NCBI GenBank assembly: GCA_015661985.1
Contig: DQVB01000208.1
Span: 1-7,681, forward strand
Length of the DNA stretch: 7,681 bases
Direction: 5' to 3'
Origin: Planctomycetota bacterium
Lineage (GTDB): Bacteria; Planctomycetota; Planctomycetia; Pirellulales; Thermoguttaceae
Part shown: positions 1-5,794 of the stretch, piece by piece
Layout of the letters: the number at the start of each line of letters is the position of its first letter
Position numbering within the stretch: the first letter of the stretch is position 1
Notes under the pieces: model-generated
What the model was told of the DNA's origin: nothing
Databases searched by the model: none
Seen by the model: only the letters and a program-made list of their open reading frames with translations
Translations under genes and position numbers: made by a program

Positions 1-118
1 CATGGCCCCGGCCACAGGAAAGTTGATCGCCGAACTGCTCGGCGGCCAGCCGCCCCATGTGGACCCGGCCCCCTATTGCTTCGATCGCCTGCCCTTGCTG
101 GCACGTCTGGCATCCTAG
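1..118 (+). CDS. FAD-dependent oxidoreductase (DAO family), C-terminal end only
   Basis: Only the last 38 codons are present, ending at TAG 116-118; the gene enters from the left edge. The visible peptide begins MAPATGKLIAELLGG and ends near PAPYCFDRL. This matches the usual C-terminus of D-amino-acid-oxidase-fold flavoproteins (glycine oxidase ThiO and DadA-like enzymes), where a Gly/Ala-Pro-(A/V/I)-T-(A/G) turn that closes the FAD site is followed by a helix ending in a short LxG segment, and then a D-x-x-P-[FY]-x-x-[DS]-R-[FL] tail. The ATG at position 2 is therefore most likely an internal Met, not a start. Known for the family: FAD-linked oxidation of an amine or amino acid. The substrate cannot be told from this fragment. 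A separate protein of 38 residues is the less likely alternative. Confidence 0.68.
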   Translation, partial: MAPATGKLIAELLGGQPPHVDPAPYCFDRLPLLARLAS

Positions 119-184
119 CCGGGACCGATGGCGGAGGCTGCGTTTGCTCGTTCCGGCCTGCGAGGCCATGGATAACGTGAATAA

Positions 185-391
185 ATCCGGGCTAGCCGCG
201 ACCGACGGCAGTTCGGGAGGCACTGCTGGCGGGAAAACCGGTGGCCGCCTTCTTCCGCATTTCGGGGTTGAGCCGCTGTCGTTCGCCGCTCGGGCGCAGA
301 GGTGACTGAGGATGGATGCAAAAAGGTCGGGTTTTCCGCCGGCGGCTCAACTGGCCGAACCGGCCCAACCGATGCAATCTCTAGCCGGGAT
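185..391. repeat. Interleaved inverted repeats, left cluster
   Basis: Three pairs of complementary segments are visible. ATCCGGGCTAG at 185-195 matches CTAGCCGGGAT at 381-391 in 10 of 11 positions. GTTGAGCCGC at 267-276 is the exact reverse complement of GCGGCTCAAC at 342-351, with a further TTCGG match beyond a small bulge. GGAAAACC at 232-239 is the exact reverse complement of GGTTTTCC at 330-337. The last two pairs cross rather than nest (order A, B, A', B'), so they cannot both form in a simple hairpin. Function is unknown; this may be a decayed fold-back element or a structured transcript. Confidence 0.45.
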
Positions 392-492
392 TGTCCATCA
401 GGCACCACAGCCGCGTCTTGTGGTGCAGGCGTCTGGCCTGTCCTGCCCAGATTGCAGTCGCCCGCATCGCAAGGTTGATGGACAATCTGGGC
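389..492. repeat. Compact fold-back cluster with nested hairpin
   Basis: GATTGTCCATCA at 389-400 is the exact reverse complement of TGATGGACAATC at 476-487 (12 bp). Inside it, GCACCACA at 402-409 pairs perfectly with TGTGGTGC at 419-426 across a 9-nt loop. An alternative 10-bp stem, GCCCAGATTG at 445-454 with CAATCTGGGC at 483-492, competes for the right arm, and TCTGG 432-436 can also pair with CCAGA 447-451. Such overlapping alternative stems would suit a structured RNA or a small fold-back mobile element. No flanking direct repeat and no U-tract are seen, so neither reading is proven. Confidence 0.5.
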
Positions 493-665
493 CAGAGGCC
501 ATCTCAGGACGAGGGAGGTCGAAGCCGCAGCGGACCAATCGGGCCGAAAACGCCCGGATGATGCGGCTCGCCAGGGAGCATAATCCTGCTGCCGACCAGG
601 CGTCGTTCGTTTTGAGATGGTTTGCCGGTGCGCCGCTCTTCCATCTCCATTCGGGTAATCGTCCC

Positions 666-1574
666 ATGAGCCACGTGTCTCTGGAGAAGCCGAACGCGGC
701 GGCCCCGCGCCTGGGGCCCGCGGTGCTGCCGCTGGGACGAGCGGGCCACTGGGAGCTGCTGGCCCAGATCGAAACGACCCGATTCTGCGAGGTCTATCGC
801 GCGCGACCGGCCGGCAAGCCGTCCGATCCGGAGGCTCCTTACACATTGAAGCTGCTTCGTGCTGAGTGGGAGGGCATCCCGGAGGCCGTGGCCATCTTGC
901 GGCGCGAGGCGGCCGTGGGTTGTAGTGTATCGCATCCACATCTGATCCCCGTGTTGGCTGGACACGTAGATGCCCCGCCCTATTTCGTGGTCACCCCCTG
1001 GCTGCCTGGGGCCACGCTGGATCAATTGGCCCGCCACCCTTTGGATGTCCCCGAATCGGTATGGATCGTACGTCAAGTGGCCGAGGCCTTGGCGGCTCTG
1101 GAGTCGGCTGGGTGGACCCACGGCGACATCAAGCCTCGCAACGTGTTGGTCTCGCCGGAGGGACACGCCACGCTGTTGGACCTTGGTTTCTGCCGCCGCG
1201 GCAACGAGGCCGTCCCGGTGGCCCAGGAGCCCCTGTTGGGCACCGTGGCGTACATGGCTCCGGAGCGGCTCGTTTCGTCCGCGGGCGCCGACATCCGTAG
1301 CGACATTTACAGCCTTGGGGTTGTGCTCTACGAACTGGTTTCAGGTCGATTGCCCTTTGAAGCGAAGGACTTGTCCGAGTTGGTCGTGGCGCACCGCCAG
1401 TCTCGGCCGGCTGACTTGAGGCGCGTGGCCCCGCACCTGCCACCAGAGCTCTGCGCGCTGATCGCCCAAATGCTGGCCAAAGATCCCTTGCGACGGCCCC
1501 AGTCACCCACCGACCTGATCCAGCGGCTCGTGGCGTTGGAGATCGCCACCTTCGGACAGCGCGCCTCAGGTTGA
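666..1574 (+). CDS. Serine/threonine protein kinase, soluble single-domain
   Basis: This encodes a 302-residue Hanks-type (PknB-like) kinase that transfers phosphate from ATP to Ser/Thr of unknown targets, probably in the cytoplasm because no membrane segment is seen. Visible catalytic elements: beta3 lysine K62 in YTLK, helix-C glutamate E81 in LRREAA, the catalytic loop HGDIKPRN at 152-159 (D154, K156, N159), DLG in place of DFG at 172-174, GT at 192-193, APE at 198-200, and SDIYSLG with D213. The set looks complete for activity. The glycine-rich loop, around residues 33-46 (AQIETTRFCEVYRA), has lost its glycines. There is no C-terminal sensor domain; the protein ends soon after the kinase fold. 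The ATG at 666 was chosen because the kinase fold starts about 30 residues later; ATGs upstream to 312 would add non-kinase sequence. No strong Shine-Dalgarno precedes 666, so the start is moderately sure. It converges with the antiporter gene. Confidence 0.9.
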   Translation: MSHVSLEKPNAAAPRLGPAVLPLGRAGHWELLAQIETTRFCEVYRARPAGKPSDPEAPYTLKLLRAEWEGIPEAVAILRREAAVGCSVSHPHLIPVLAGHVDAPPYFVVTPWLPGATLDQLARHPLDVPESVWIVRQVAEALAALESAGWTHGDIKPRNVLVSPEGHATLLDLGFCRRGNEAVPVAQEPLLGTVAYMAPERLVSSAGADIRSDIYSLGVVLYELVSGRLPFEAKDLSELVVAHRQSRPADLRRVAPHLPPELCALIAQMLAKDPLRRPQSPTDLIQRLVALEIATFGQRASG

Positions 1575-1578
1575 CCGG

Positions 1579-1634
1579 CCCCTGGGCGGAACGGCCTCGA
1601 GGCCCGCCTGAGGGGACCGCCCCGCAGGGCCTCG
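1579..1634. terminator. Overlapping hairpins in the convergent gap, probable bidirectional terminator
   Basis: The 62-bp gap between the kinase stop and the antiporter stop is nearly all fold-back DNA. Structure one: CCCCT 1579-1583 with AGGGG 1611-1615, continued by GGCGG 1585-1589 with CCGCC 1604-1608, capped by the palindromic apex GCCTCGAGGC at 1594-1603. Structure two: CGAGGCCC 1598-1605 with GGGCCTCG 1627-1634, enclosing GGGG 1612-1615 with CCCC 1620-1623. The two are mutually exclusive. Neither is followed by a T-run on its exit side, so these are not canonical intrinsic terminators. Position between two convergent stops supports a termination or RNA 3'-end role. Confidence 0.5.
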
Positions 1635-1636
1635 GT

Positions 1637-3373
1637 TCAATCCTGTGTGGGCCGTTCCGGCTGCGGCTCACTCAGGTCCATGTGGCCGCGTGCCAGCATG
1701 CGAAGTACGTCTCGTCGGCGCACCACGCCCAGCAAGCGGTGAGGCTGTGGGCGGGTCACCACGGGCACGCAATCGTCCTTACACGTTTGAAAAACCTGAT
1801 AGGCCCGGGCGGCCGTCTCATCCGGATGGAGCACCCACCCGGCCGGTGTCGTGATGTCGTCCGCCCGCACCACGGGGCCCAAAGCAGGGTCGAACAGCGC
1901 CGAGGACAACTCACGGTAACGGATCACCCCCAGCAACTCCCCCTCGGTGCCTACCACCGGATACGTGTTGTCCCGGCTATGTTCGATCACCTCCACCACT
2001 TCCGCAAAAGTATCCGCCTGCGAAACGACCGGCACGTTCTTGCGCATCAGCTCGCCCACGGTCAACTCGTTTGGCGATCGGCCTCGCCAAGGATTGTACC
2101 CGGCGGCCATCAACAGCCGGTCGGAGAGGATCCGAAGCTGTTCGAGCAGATCGGTCGCCCCAGGGTGGATGGCTTGGGCCAAGGGCATTTCGCCGGCCCG
2201 CAACACGGCTTGACGGATGAGAATGGGCCCCAGGATCTCGAAGACGACCACGGTACCCAGGATCACCGTCTGCACCTGCGCACAATATTCGTGCCACAGC
2301 CCGCCGTCAGGAAGCGTGCGTTGGAAGGCGATCGCCGACAGGGCGATGGCCGCCCCGGCTTGGGCCACCAGCGCCGGGCCCAACCACCGACGCACAGAAG
2401 GCTCTTCTCGTCCCCGGCCGGCCGCCCAGCGGATGCCCAAACACTTCCCCGCAAACCGGAAGGCAATGTAGCCCAATCCAACCAGCCCCGCCTGGGGCAG
2501 TTTCCCCACCTCCATCGCTGCCCCATGGGCCACGAAGAAGACGACACACAGAAGGCCCGTCAGGCGATCCAACTCAGCGGTAATCTGGCGCCGCTGGTCT
2601 GACGAATTGGCCACGGTGACCCCCATAGCCAGGAACGTCAGCAGATACGGCATTTGGCTGATCTGACTGATACCCAACAGCAACATGACGATGGAAGTCA
2701 GCAGGACCAACCGCCGGTTGGGGGCCACCAGCCCGAACGTCAACCCCGTCAGCAACCCCCCGGCCATGCCCAAGGCAACCGAGCCGGCCAGGTCCGAAGC
2801 CAGGTGGCCGAACTCACCCCACAAGTCCACGCCCGGACCCTGAACGAACTCGATGCCCAAGAAAACGACCTCGAAAAGCACGATCGAGACCAGGTTGTTC
2901 AGGGCCACCAGGGCGTGGGCCAGGTCGGTGAGCGGCCCCTCGGACTCGGTCTCCTTCAACACCAAGATCGTGGTGGCCGGTGCCGTAGCCAAGGCCAGCA
3001 CGCCCAGCAACATGGCTACCTCCCACCGGGCTCCAAGCAACAGCAGCCCGACGAAAACCAGCACCAGCGTGCCTACCAGCTCGCCTCGGGCAAGACGCAG
3101 CACCCGACGCAGAATCCGCCGGGTACGGACCAACGCAAACTCGCAGCCCAAGCCGAAAAGGACCAGCGCAATGGCCAGCTTGGTCAGCGGTTCCAGCAGC
3201 TCCAACTGCGGATGCCCGACCCAGCCCAATCCGGAAGGACCCAGTAGCACGCCCACCAGCAAGTAGATGGTCACCCGGGGAAGACGGAGCCAGCCGGCCA
3301 GTGCGCCGGCCATCAGGGCTGCCCCCAATAACAGGCCGAGCAACAAGACGATGGTCCAGGGCGAAGCGTCCAT
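1637..3373 (-). CDS. Cation:proton antiporter (CPA2/Kef-like) with C-terminal CBS pair
   Basis: This encodes a 578-residue inner-membrane protein of the monovalent cation:proton antiporter-2 superfamily with about 13 hydrophobic segments in residues 6-388. TATAPATTI-type residues near 127-137 match the unwound helix (TM5-like) of the family, and R306/K310 in a FRFAGK segment match the conserved basic site. The C-terminus carries two CBS repeats (about 440-494 and 501-561) instead of the TrkA-N domain of KefB/KefC; CBS pairs usually bind adenine nucleotides and gate transport. Oddity: the segment VALNNLVSIVLF has Asn159-Asn160 where NapA/NhaA-type proteins have Asp-Asp and others Asn-Asp or Gln-Asp, so ion coupling may differ. 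Start: the frame is open to an ATG at 3445 (602 residues), but I prefer 3373 because the added 24 residues are unremarkable and a minus-strand TATAAT lies inside them. The ion (Na+ or K+) cannot be assigned. Confidence 0.88.
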   Translation of the reverse strand: MDASPWTIVLLLGLLLGAALMAGALAGWLRLPRVTIYLLVGVLLGPSGLGWVGHPQLELLEPLTKLAIALVLFGLGCEFALVRTRRILRRVLRLARGELVGTLVLVFVGLLLLGARWEVAMLLGVLALATAPATTILVLKETESEGPLTDLAHALVALNNLVSIVLFEVVFLGIEFVQGPGVDLWGEFGHLASDLAGSVALGMAGGLLTGLTFGLVAPNRRLVLLTSIVMLLLGISQISQMPYLLTFLAMGVTVANSSDQRRQITAELDRLTGLLCVVFFVAHGAAMEVGKLPQAGLVGLGYIAFRFAGKCLGIRWAAGRGREEPSVRRWLGPALVAQAGAAIALSAIAFQRTLPDGGLWHEYCAQVQTVILGTVVVFEILGPILIRQAVLRAGEMPLAQAIHPGATDLLEQLRILSDRLLMAAGYNPWRGRSPNELTVGELMRKNVPVVSQADTFAEVVEVIEHSRDNTYPVVGTEGELLGVIRYRELSSALFDPALGPVVRADDITTPAGWVLHPDETAARAYQVFQTCKDDCVPVVTRPQPHRLLGVVRRRDVLRMLARGHMDLSEPQPERPTQD

Positions 3374-3418
3374 CAATGCAGCTTGCGGGGCGTCCGATCC
3401 AGGATAATGGGGTGCCCA

Positions 3419-3424
3419 ATTATA
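3419..3424 (-). promoter_or_regulatory. Possible -10 element of the antiporter gene
   Basis: The minus strand reads TATAAT here, about 45 bases upstream of the ATG at 3373. A transcript starting near 3412 would have a leader of about 38 nt. The -35 match is poor: ATGACC at 3445-3440 has only 15 nt spacing. If this promoter is real, the longer ORF from 3445 could not be translated from it. Confidence 0.35.
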
Positions 3425-3494
3425 CAACGCGGGCGCAGCGGTCATCCCCCACCATGGCGCGGATCGGTTTCTCCGCAGTGCGGGGGGCGAGCGT

Positions 3495-3521
3495 TTCGGC
3501 CTTTCCCGGCAACGGGCCGAA
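3495..3521. promoter_or_regulatory. Hairpin with GCAA tetraloop next to a TATAAT box
   Basis: TTCGG 3495-3499 pairs with CCGAA 3517-3521, and inside it CCCG 3505-3508 pairs with CGGG 3513-3516 around a GCAA loop of the stable GNRA type; five left-arm bases are bulged. It ends two bases before the plus-strand TATAAT at 3524. It may be an operator-like dyad overlapping the -35 position, or a transcript structure for minus-strand RNA. No homolog is recognised. Confidence 0.35.
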
Positions 3522-3523
3522 GG

Positions 3524-3529
3524 TATAAT
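3524..3529 (+). promoter_or_regulatory. Possible -10 element upstream of prfB
   Basis: A perfect TATAAT stands out in GC-rich sequence and faces prfB, with about 200 bases to the start codon. No good -35 hexamer is seen at 16-18 bp spacing (CTTTCC at 3501-3506 is weak). If used, prfB would have a leader of roughly 190 nt that includes the stem-loop at 3612-3632. Confidence 0.35.
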
Positions 3530-3611
3530 TTGCTCATTGGAGGGCGGAGGCGGAGCGGACCTTCGCCCAGGCGGGGTGACTTGCCGGGCTGGCCGCGCCT
3601 GTTAGCGAACC

Positions 3612-3632
3612 ATACCCGACGGTCGCGGGTAT
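3612..3632 (+). other. Stem-loop in the prfB leader region
   Basis: ATACCCG at 3612-3618 is the exact reverse complement of CGGGTAT at 3626-3632, giving a 7-bp stem with a 7-nt loop about 100 bases before the prfB start. The role is unknown; no known riboswitch or leader element is recognised. Confidence 0.35.
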
Positions 3633-3728
3633 CCTATACACTCCAGGCGGGGCTGAAGAGGCATCTTACCGCAAGCGTAGTTGCCTATCACCCGGTTTGG
3701 CTGGCTGCTGCTTTCAGGGAGCAACCGC

Positions 3729-4854
3729 ATGGATAAGGAATTGATTGATCGGGCCGAGGTGATCCGCAAGCGGATCCTCCAGCTGCGAGACTCCCTTTGA
3801 CTACGGAGCGAAACGGCGGCGTGCGGAGGAGATCGAACGGCAGATGACGGCGCCTGGGTTTTGGGACACCCCGGAGAGGGCCCGCGCTGCGGTCGGCGAG
3901 CTCAAATCGCTCAAATCGCTCCTTCGGCCCCTGGACGAAGCCATGGCTGGGGCAGAGGATCTGGAGGCCATGCTGGAGTTGGCCCCCGAGGATGCGGAGC
4001 TGGCCGCGGAGATACCAGGCCAGATCGAGCGACTGGAACAGTTGGCCGAACAACTGGAAATCAAAGCCCTGCTCAGCGGTCCGCTCGATGGCAAGGGGGC
4101 CCTGGTGACCATCCATGCCCGTGACGGCGGGACCGATGCCAGCGACTGGGCGGATATGCTCCTGCGCATGTACGCCAATTGGGCAAAGGCGAACGACTAC
4201 GAGGTGGAGCTGCTGGACAGGCACGAGAACGAAGAGGCCGGTATCCACAGCGCCAGCATCGCCATTCGCGGCCCTATGGCCTACGGATACCTGAAGGGCG
4301 AGAGCGGCATGCACCGATTGGTGCGGATCAGCCCCTTCAACGCCGAGGGCAAGCGGCAGACCAGTTTTGCGGCAGTGGACGTTACCCCCGAAGTGGACGA
4401 GACGATCAATATCCAAGTGGACTGGGATCAAGACGTGCGCGAAGACCGGTTCCGCGCAAGCGGCGCCGGGGGCCAGCATGTGAACAAGACCTCCAGCGCC
4501 ATCCGGCTCACCCACCTGCCCACGGGGATCGTGGTGCAATGCCAAAACGAAAGGAGCCAGCACAAGAATCGGGCGACCGCCCGCAAGATGCTCCTTGCCC
4601 ACTTGGCCCAGCTGGAAGAACAGAAACGCGAAGCCGAAGAGGCCGCCCGTTACAACAGAAAACCCAAAGTCGGTTTCGGCTCGCAAATCCGAAACTATTT
4701 CCTCCATCCCGACCAGCGGGTCAAGGATGCCCGCACCGGCTACACGGTGACAAACTTCCACAGCGTGCTGGACGGCAATATCCAGGGATTCCTGGACGCC
4801 TACCTGCGGTGGAAACTGGCTCAAGAGAAACTGGAGAGCGCCGCGAACAACTAG
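3729..4854 (+). CDS. prfB: Peptide chain release factor 2 (RF2), with programmed +1 frameshift
   Basis: RF2 recognises UGA and UAA stop codons in the ribosomal A site and triggers release of the finished protein. Translation starts at ATG 3729 after AGGGAG (3716-3721, 7-nt spacing), reads 23 codons to CTT 3795-3797, meets in-frame TGA 3798-3800, and shifts +1 to continue at GAC 3799-3801 up to TAG 4852-4854. The fused product has 374 residues, near the usual 365. The stop-recognition motif SPF is at residues 201-203 and the catalytic GGQ loop at 247-249 within GAGGQHVNKTSS; both sit close to the Escherichia coli positions. The SPF motif separates RF2 from RF1 (PxT). Domain 1 is helical and acidic, and the C-terminus has the typical YTVTNFHSVLDG segment. 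Annotators that ignore the frameshift will call only a shorter CDS from ATG 3844. Regulation: low RF2 favours frameshifting, a well-known autoregulatory loop. Confidence 0.97.
3795..3801 (+). promoter_or_regulatory. Programmed +1 frameshift site CTT TGA C of prfB
   Basis: The heptamer is identical to the canonical RF2 slippery site: CUU in the P site, UGA stop, then C as the poor stop context base. The peptidyl-tRNA slips from CUU to UUU. In Escherichia coli a Shine-Dalgarno-like AGGGGG sits three bases before the CUU; here the matching bases are CGAGACTCC, with no comparable purine run. The downstream frame starts DYGAKRRRAEEIERQ, matching the usual RF2 continuation, which confirms that the shift is real and not an error. 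Confidence 0.95.
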
Positions 4855-4873
4855 GAACCCCGTGCCAGGATGC

Positions 4874-4902
4874 GCCGCGGGCCTGGCTCCCGGCCGAGCG
4901 GC
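4874..4902 (+). terminator. GC-rich hairpin after prfB, weak terminator candidate
   Basis: GCCGC 4874-4878 pairs with GCGGC 4898-4902 and GGCC 4880-4883 with GGCC 4892-4895, with a loop of 8 nt and a small bulge. It begins 20 bases after the prfB stop. No T-run follows, so it may only attenuate or stabilise the 3' end. The rest of the 194-bp gap to the next gene shows nothing else clear. Confidence 0.3.
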
Positions 4903-5048
4903 GATGGGCGATCGCAAGTCTCCTGCGCCATTGTGGGATCATCCTCGAAGAGAAGACCTCGGGATCCACGACGTGCGCCGGGCACTACTCCGCTCCTGCG
5001 CGAATCGCCGGTTCCAAGCGTTTACGTTACAGGTGAACCCGGAAAGCC

Positions 5049-5633
5049 ATGAACACTGAACGCATCGAGAAACTGAAGCAGCAGTACACGGGCCAGTACG
5101 TGGTGGTCAACGGGGATCGCCCGGAGTTGGTCCGCTTCCACGGGGCTGTCGGGCAGGTGAAAACCGTGAACTTCAACGGCTGCGCCCTGGTGGAATTCGA
5201 CGTGGACAACAACCGAGGTCGTTACGATATCGAGTTGGATTATCTGAAGGTGGTAGACAAGCCAGCGCCGAAGCCCCCGCCGAAGAAGGCGAAGGGGGCC
5301 AAGGCGAAGGCCGCCTCGCGGGGTGTTCAAACCCAGCGGGCGTCGAGCGGTGCCGGGGTGGCTCAACGGCCAGGCGCGCCGGAGGAGGCGGCCCAGCGGA
5401 ACCCGGGCTCGCCCCATCCGGCCTCGTCCGCTCCGCCAGAAGCATCCGGCCCCAGCGCGATCCAGCAAGACCTTTCGGAGTTGGAACGCGCGCGCATGGA
5501 AAAGGCCCAGTCGCTGGAGGACGGGGCAGACCCGCGCCGGCAATCGACCGATTCGGCCCGACCTTCAACGGAGGCCGCCCAGAGCGAACCTCCCCCGAAG
5601 GCTGGCCCAACCCCTTCCGAGCCGGCCACGTGA
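5049..5633 (+). CDS. Hypothetical protein: small SH3/KOW-like N-terminal domain with disordered Ala/Pro/Lys tail
   Basis: I do not recognise a named family. The protein has 194 residues. Residues 1-70 begin MNTERIEKLKQQYTGQYVVV, continue with VRFHGAVGQVKTVNFNGCALVEFD and end YDIELDYLKVVD; this strand-turn-strand pattern with GxVxxVNxxGxxxVxFD resembles a KOW/SH3-like small barrel. Residues 71-90 are a Lys/Pro/Ala run (KPAPKPPPKKAKGAKAKA) that could bind nucleic acid or acidic surfaces. Residues 91-194 are low-complexity and probably disordered, except for a short helix-like segment SAIQQDLSELERARMEKAQS at 136-155. No signal peptide or membrane segment is visible. The ATG is preceded by GGAAAG (2-nt gap) and by AGGTGA at 5031-5036 (12-nt gap), neither ideal. 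It follows prfB on the same strand after 194 bp, so a translation-related role is possible but unproven. Confidence 0.75.
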   Translation: MNTERIEKLKQQYTGQYVVVNGDRPELVRFHGAVGQVKTVNFNGCALVEFDVDNNRGRYDIELDYLKVVDKPAPKPPPKKAKGAKAKAASRGVQTQRASSGAGVAQRPGAPEEAAQRNPGSPHPASSAPPEASGPSAIQQDLSELERARMEKAQSLEDGADPRRQSTDSARPSTEAAQSEPPPKAGPTPSEPAT

Positions 5634-5723
5634 GGGCTGGCGGGTGCGCGGTGCCCAAAGGGTAGGACGTCGGTGGACTATGGGGCAAGCGTGGGCGCCC
5701 CGTCGACTGCAAGACGACAGTTG

Positions 5724-5733
5724 ACGGTACCGT
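5724..5733. promoter_or_regulatory. Perfect 10-bp palindrome upstream of the Coa1-like gene
   Basis: ACGGTACCGT reads identically on both strands and lies about 60 bases before the ATG at 5795, directly after an imperfect fold-back (GTCGACTG near 5702 with CAGTTGAC near 5719). It overlaps a TTGACG that could be a -35, but no good -10 follows. It could be an operator; a 10-bp palindrome alone is weak evidence. Confidence 0.25.
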
Positions 5734-5794
5734 GATCGTGCCGCGTCGCGCGGCCCGGAATGAGGATCGTAGTTCGAGCGGAAGGAGCCGCCCC

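Larger units (their letters stand above)
119..665. other. Long intergenic region with dense inverted repeats, no convincing gene
   Basis: These 547 bases lie between the oxidoreductase stop and the kinase start. Open frames cross it on both strands, but their translations are rich in Arg/Pro/Ser, lack any domain I recognise and read like chance frames in GC-rich DNA. The kinase frame stays open upstream to an ATG at 312, but that extension has no kinase-like sequence. Several perfect inverted repeats of 8-12 bp are present (listed separately), more than I would expect by chance in this length. An A/T-rich patch at 172-186 could hold a promoter, but no clear -35/-10 pair is visible. The region could hold a structured RNA, a decayed mobile element or regulatory DNA for the kinase. 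Confidence 0.6.

Noticed and set aside
464..492. Integron attC-like site in the left spacer
   Set aside because: GTTGATG does not fit the GTTRRRY core and no matching RYYYAAC partner or integrase is present.
312..665. Upstream extension of the kinase reading frame
   Set aside because: The added 118 residues have no kinase or membrane features and run across the inverted-repeat cluster; the frame is probably open by chance.
115..939. Minus-strand open frame of 274 codons covering the left spacer and the start of the kinase
   Set aside because: Arg/Pro/Ser-rich low-complexity product, overlaps the kinase N-terminus, and has no RBS or domain.
1571..2602. Plus-strand open frame of 343 codons opposite the antiporter gene
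   Set aside because: It is antisense to a clear membrane protein gene; its product is rich in His/Gln/Arg/Pro with no domain pattern.
3798..3800. In-frame TGA read as a prfB pseudogene or sequencing frameshift
   Set aside because: The stop lies in the exact CTT TGA C context at the conserved RF2 position and the downstream frame continues the RF2 sequence, so it is the programmed shift.
3688..4917. Minus-strand open frame of 409 codons opposite prfB
   Set aside because: prfB is unmistakable in this stretch; the antisense product follows prfB codon structure and shows no recognisable family.
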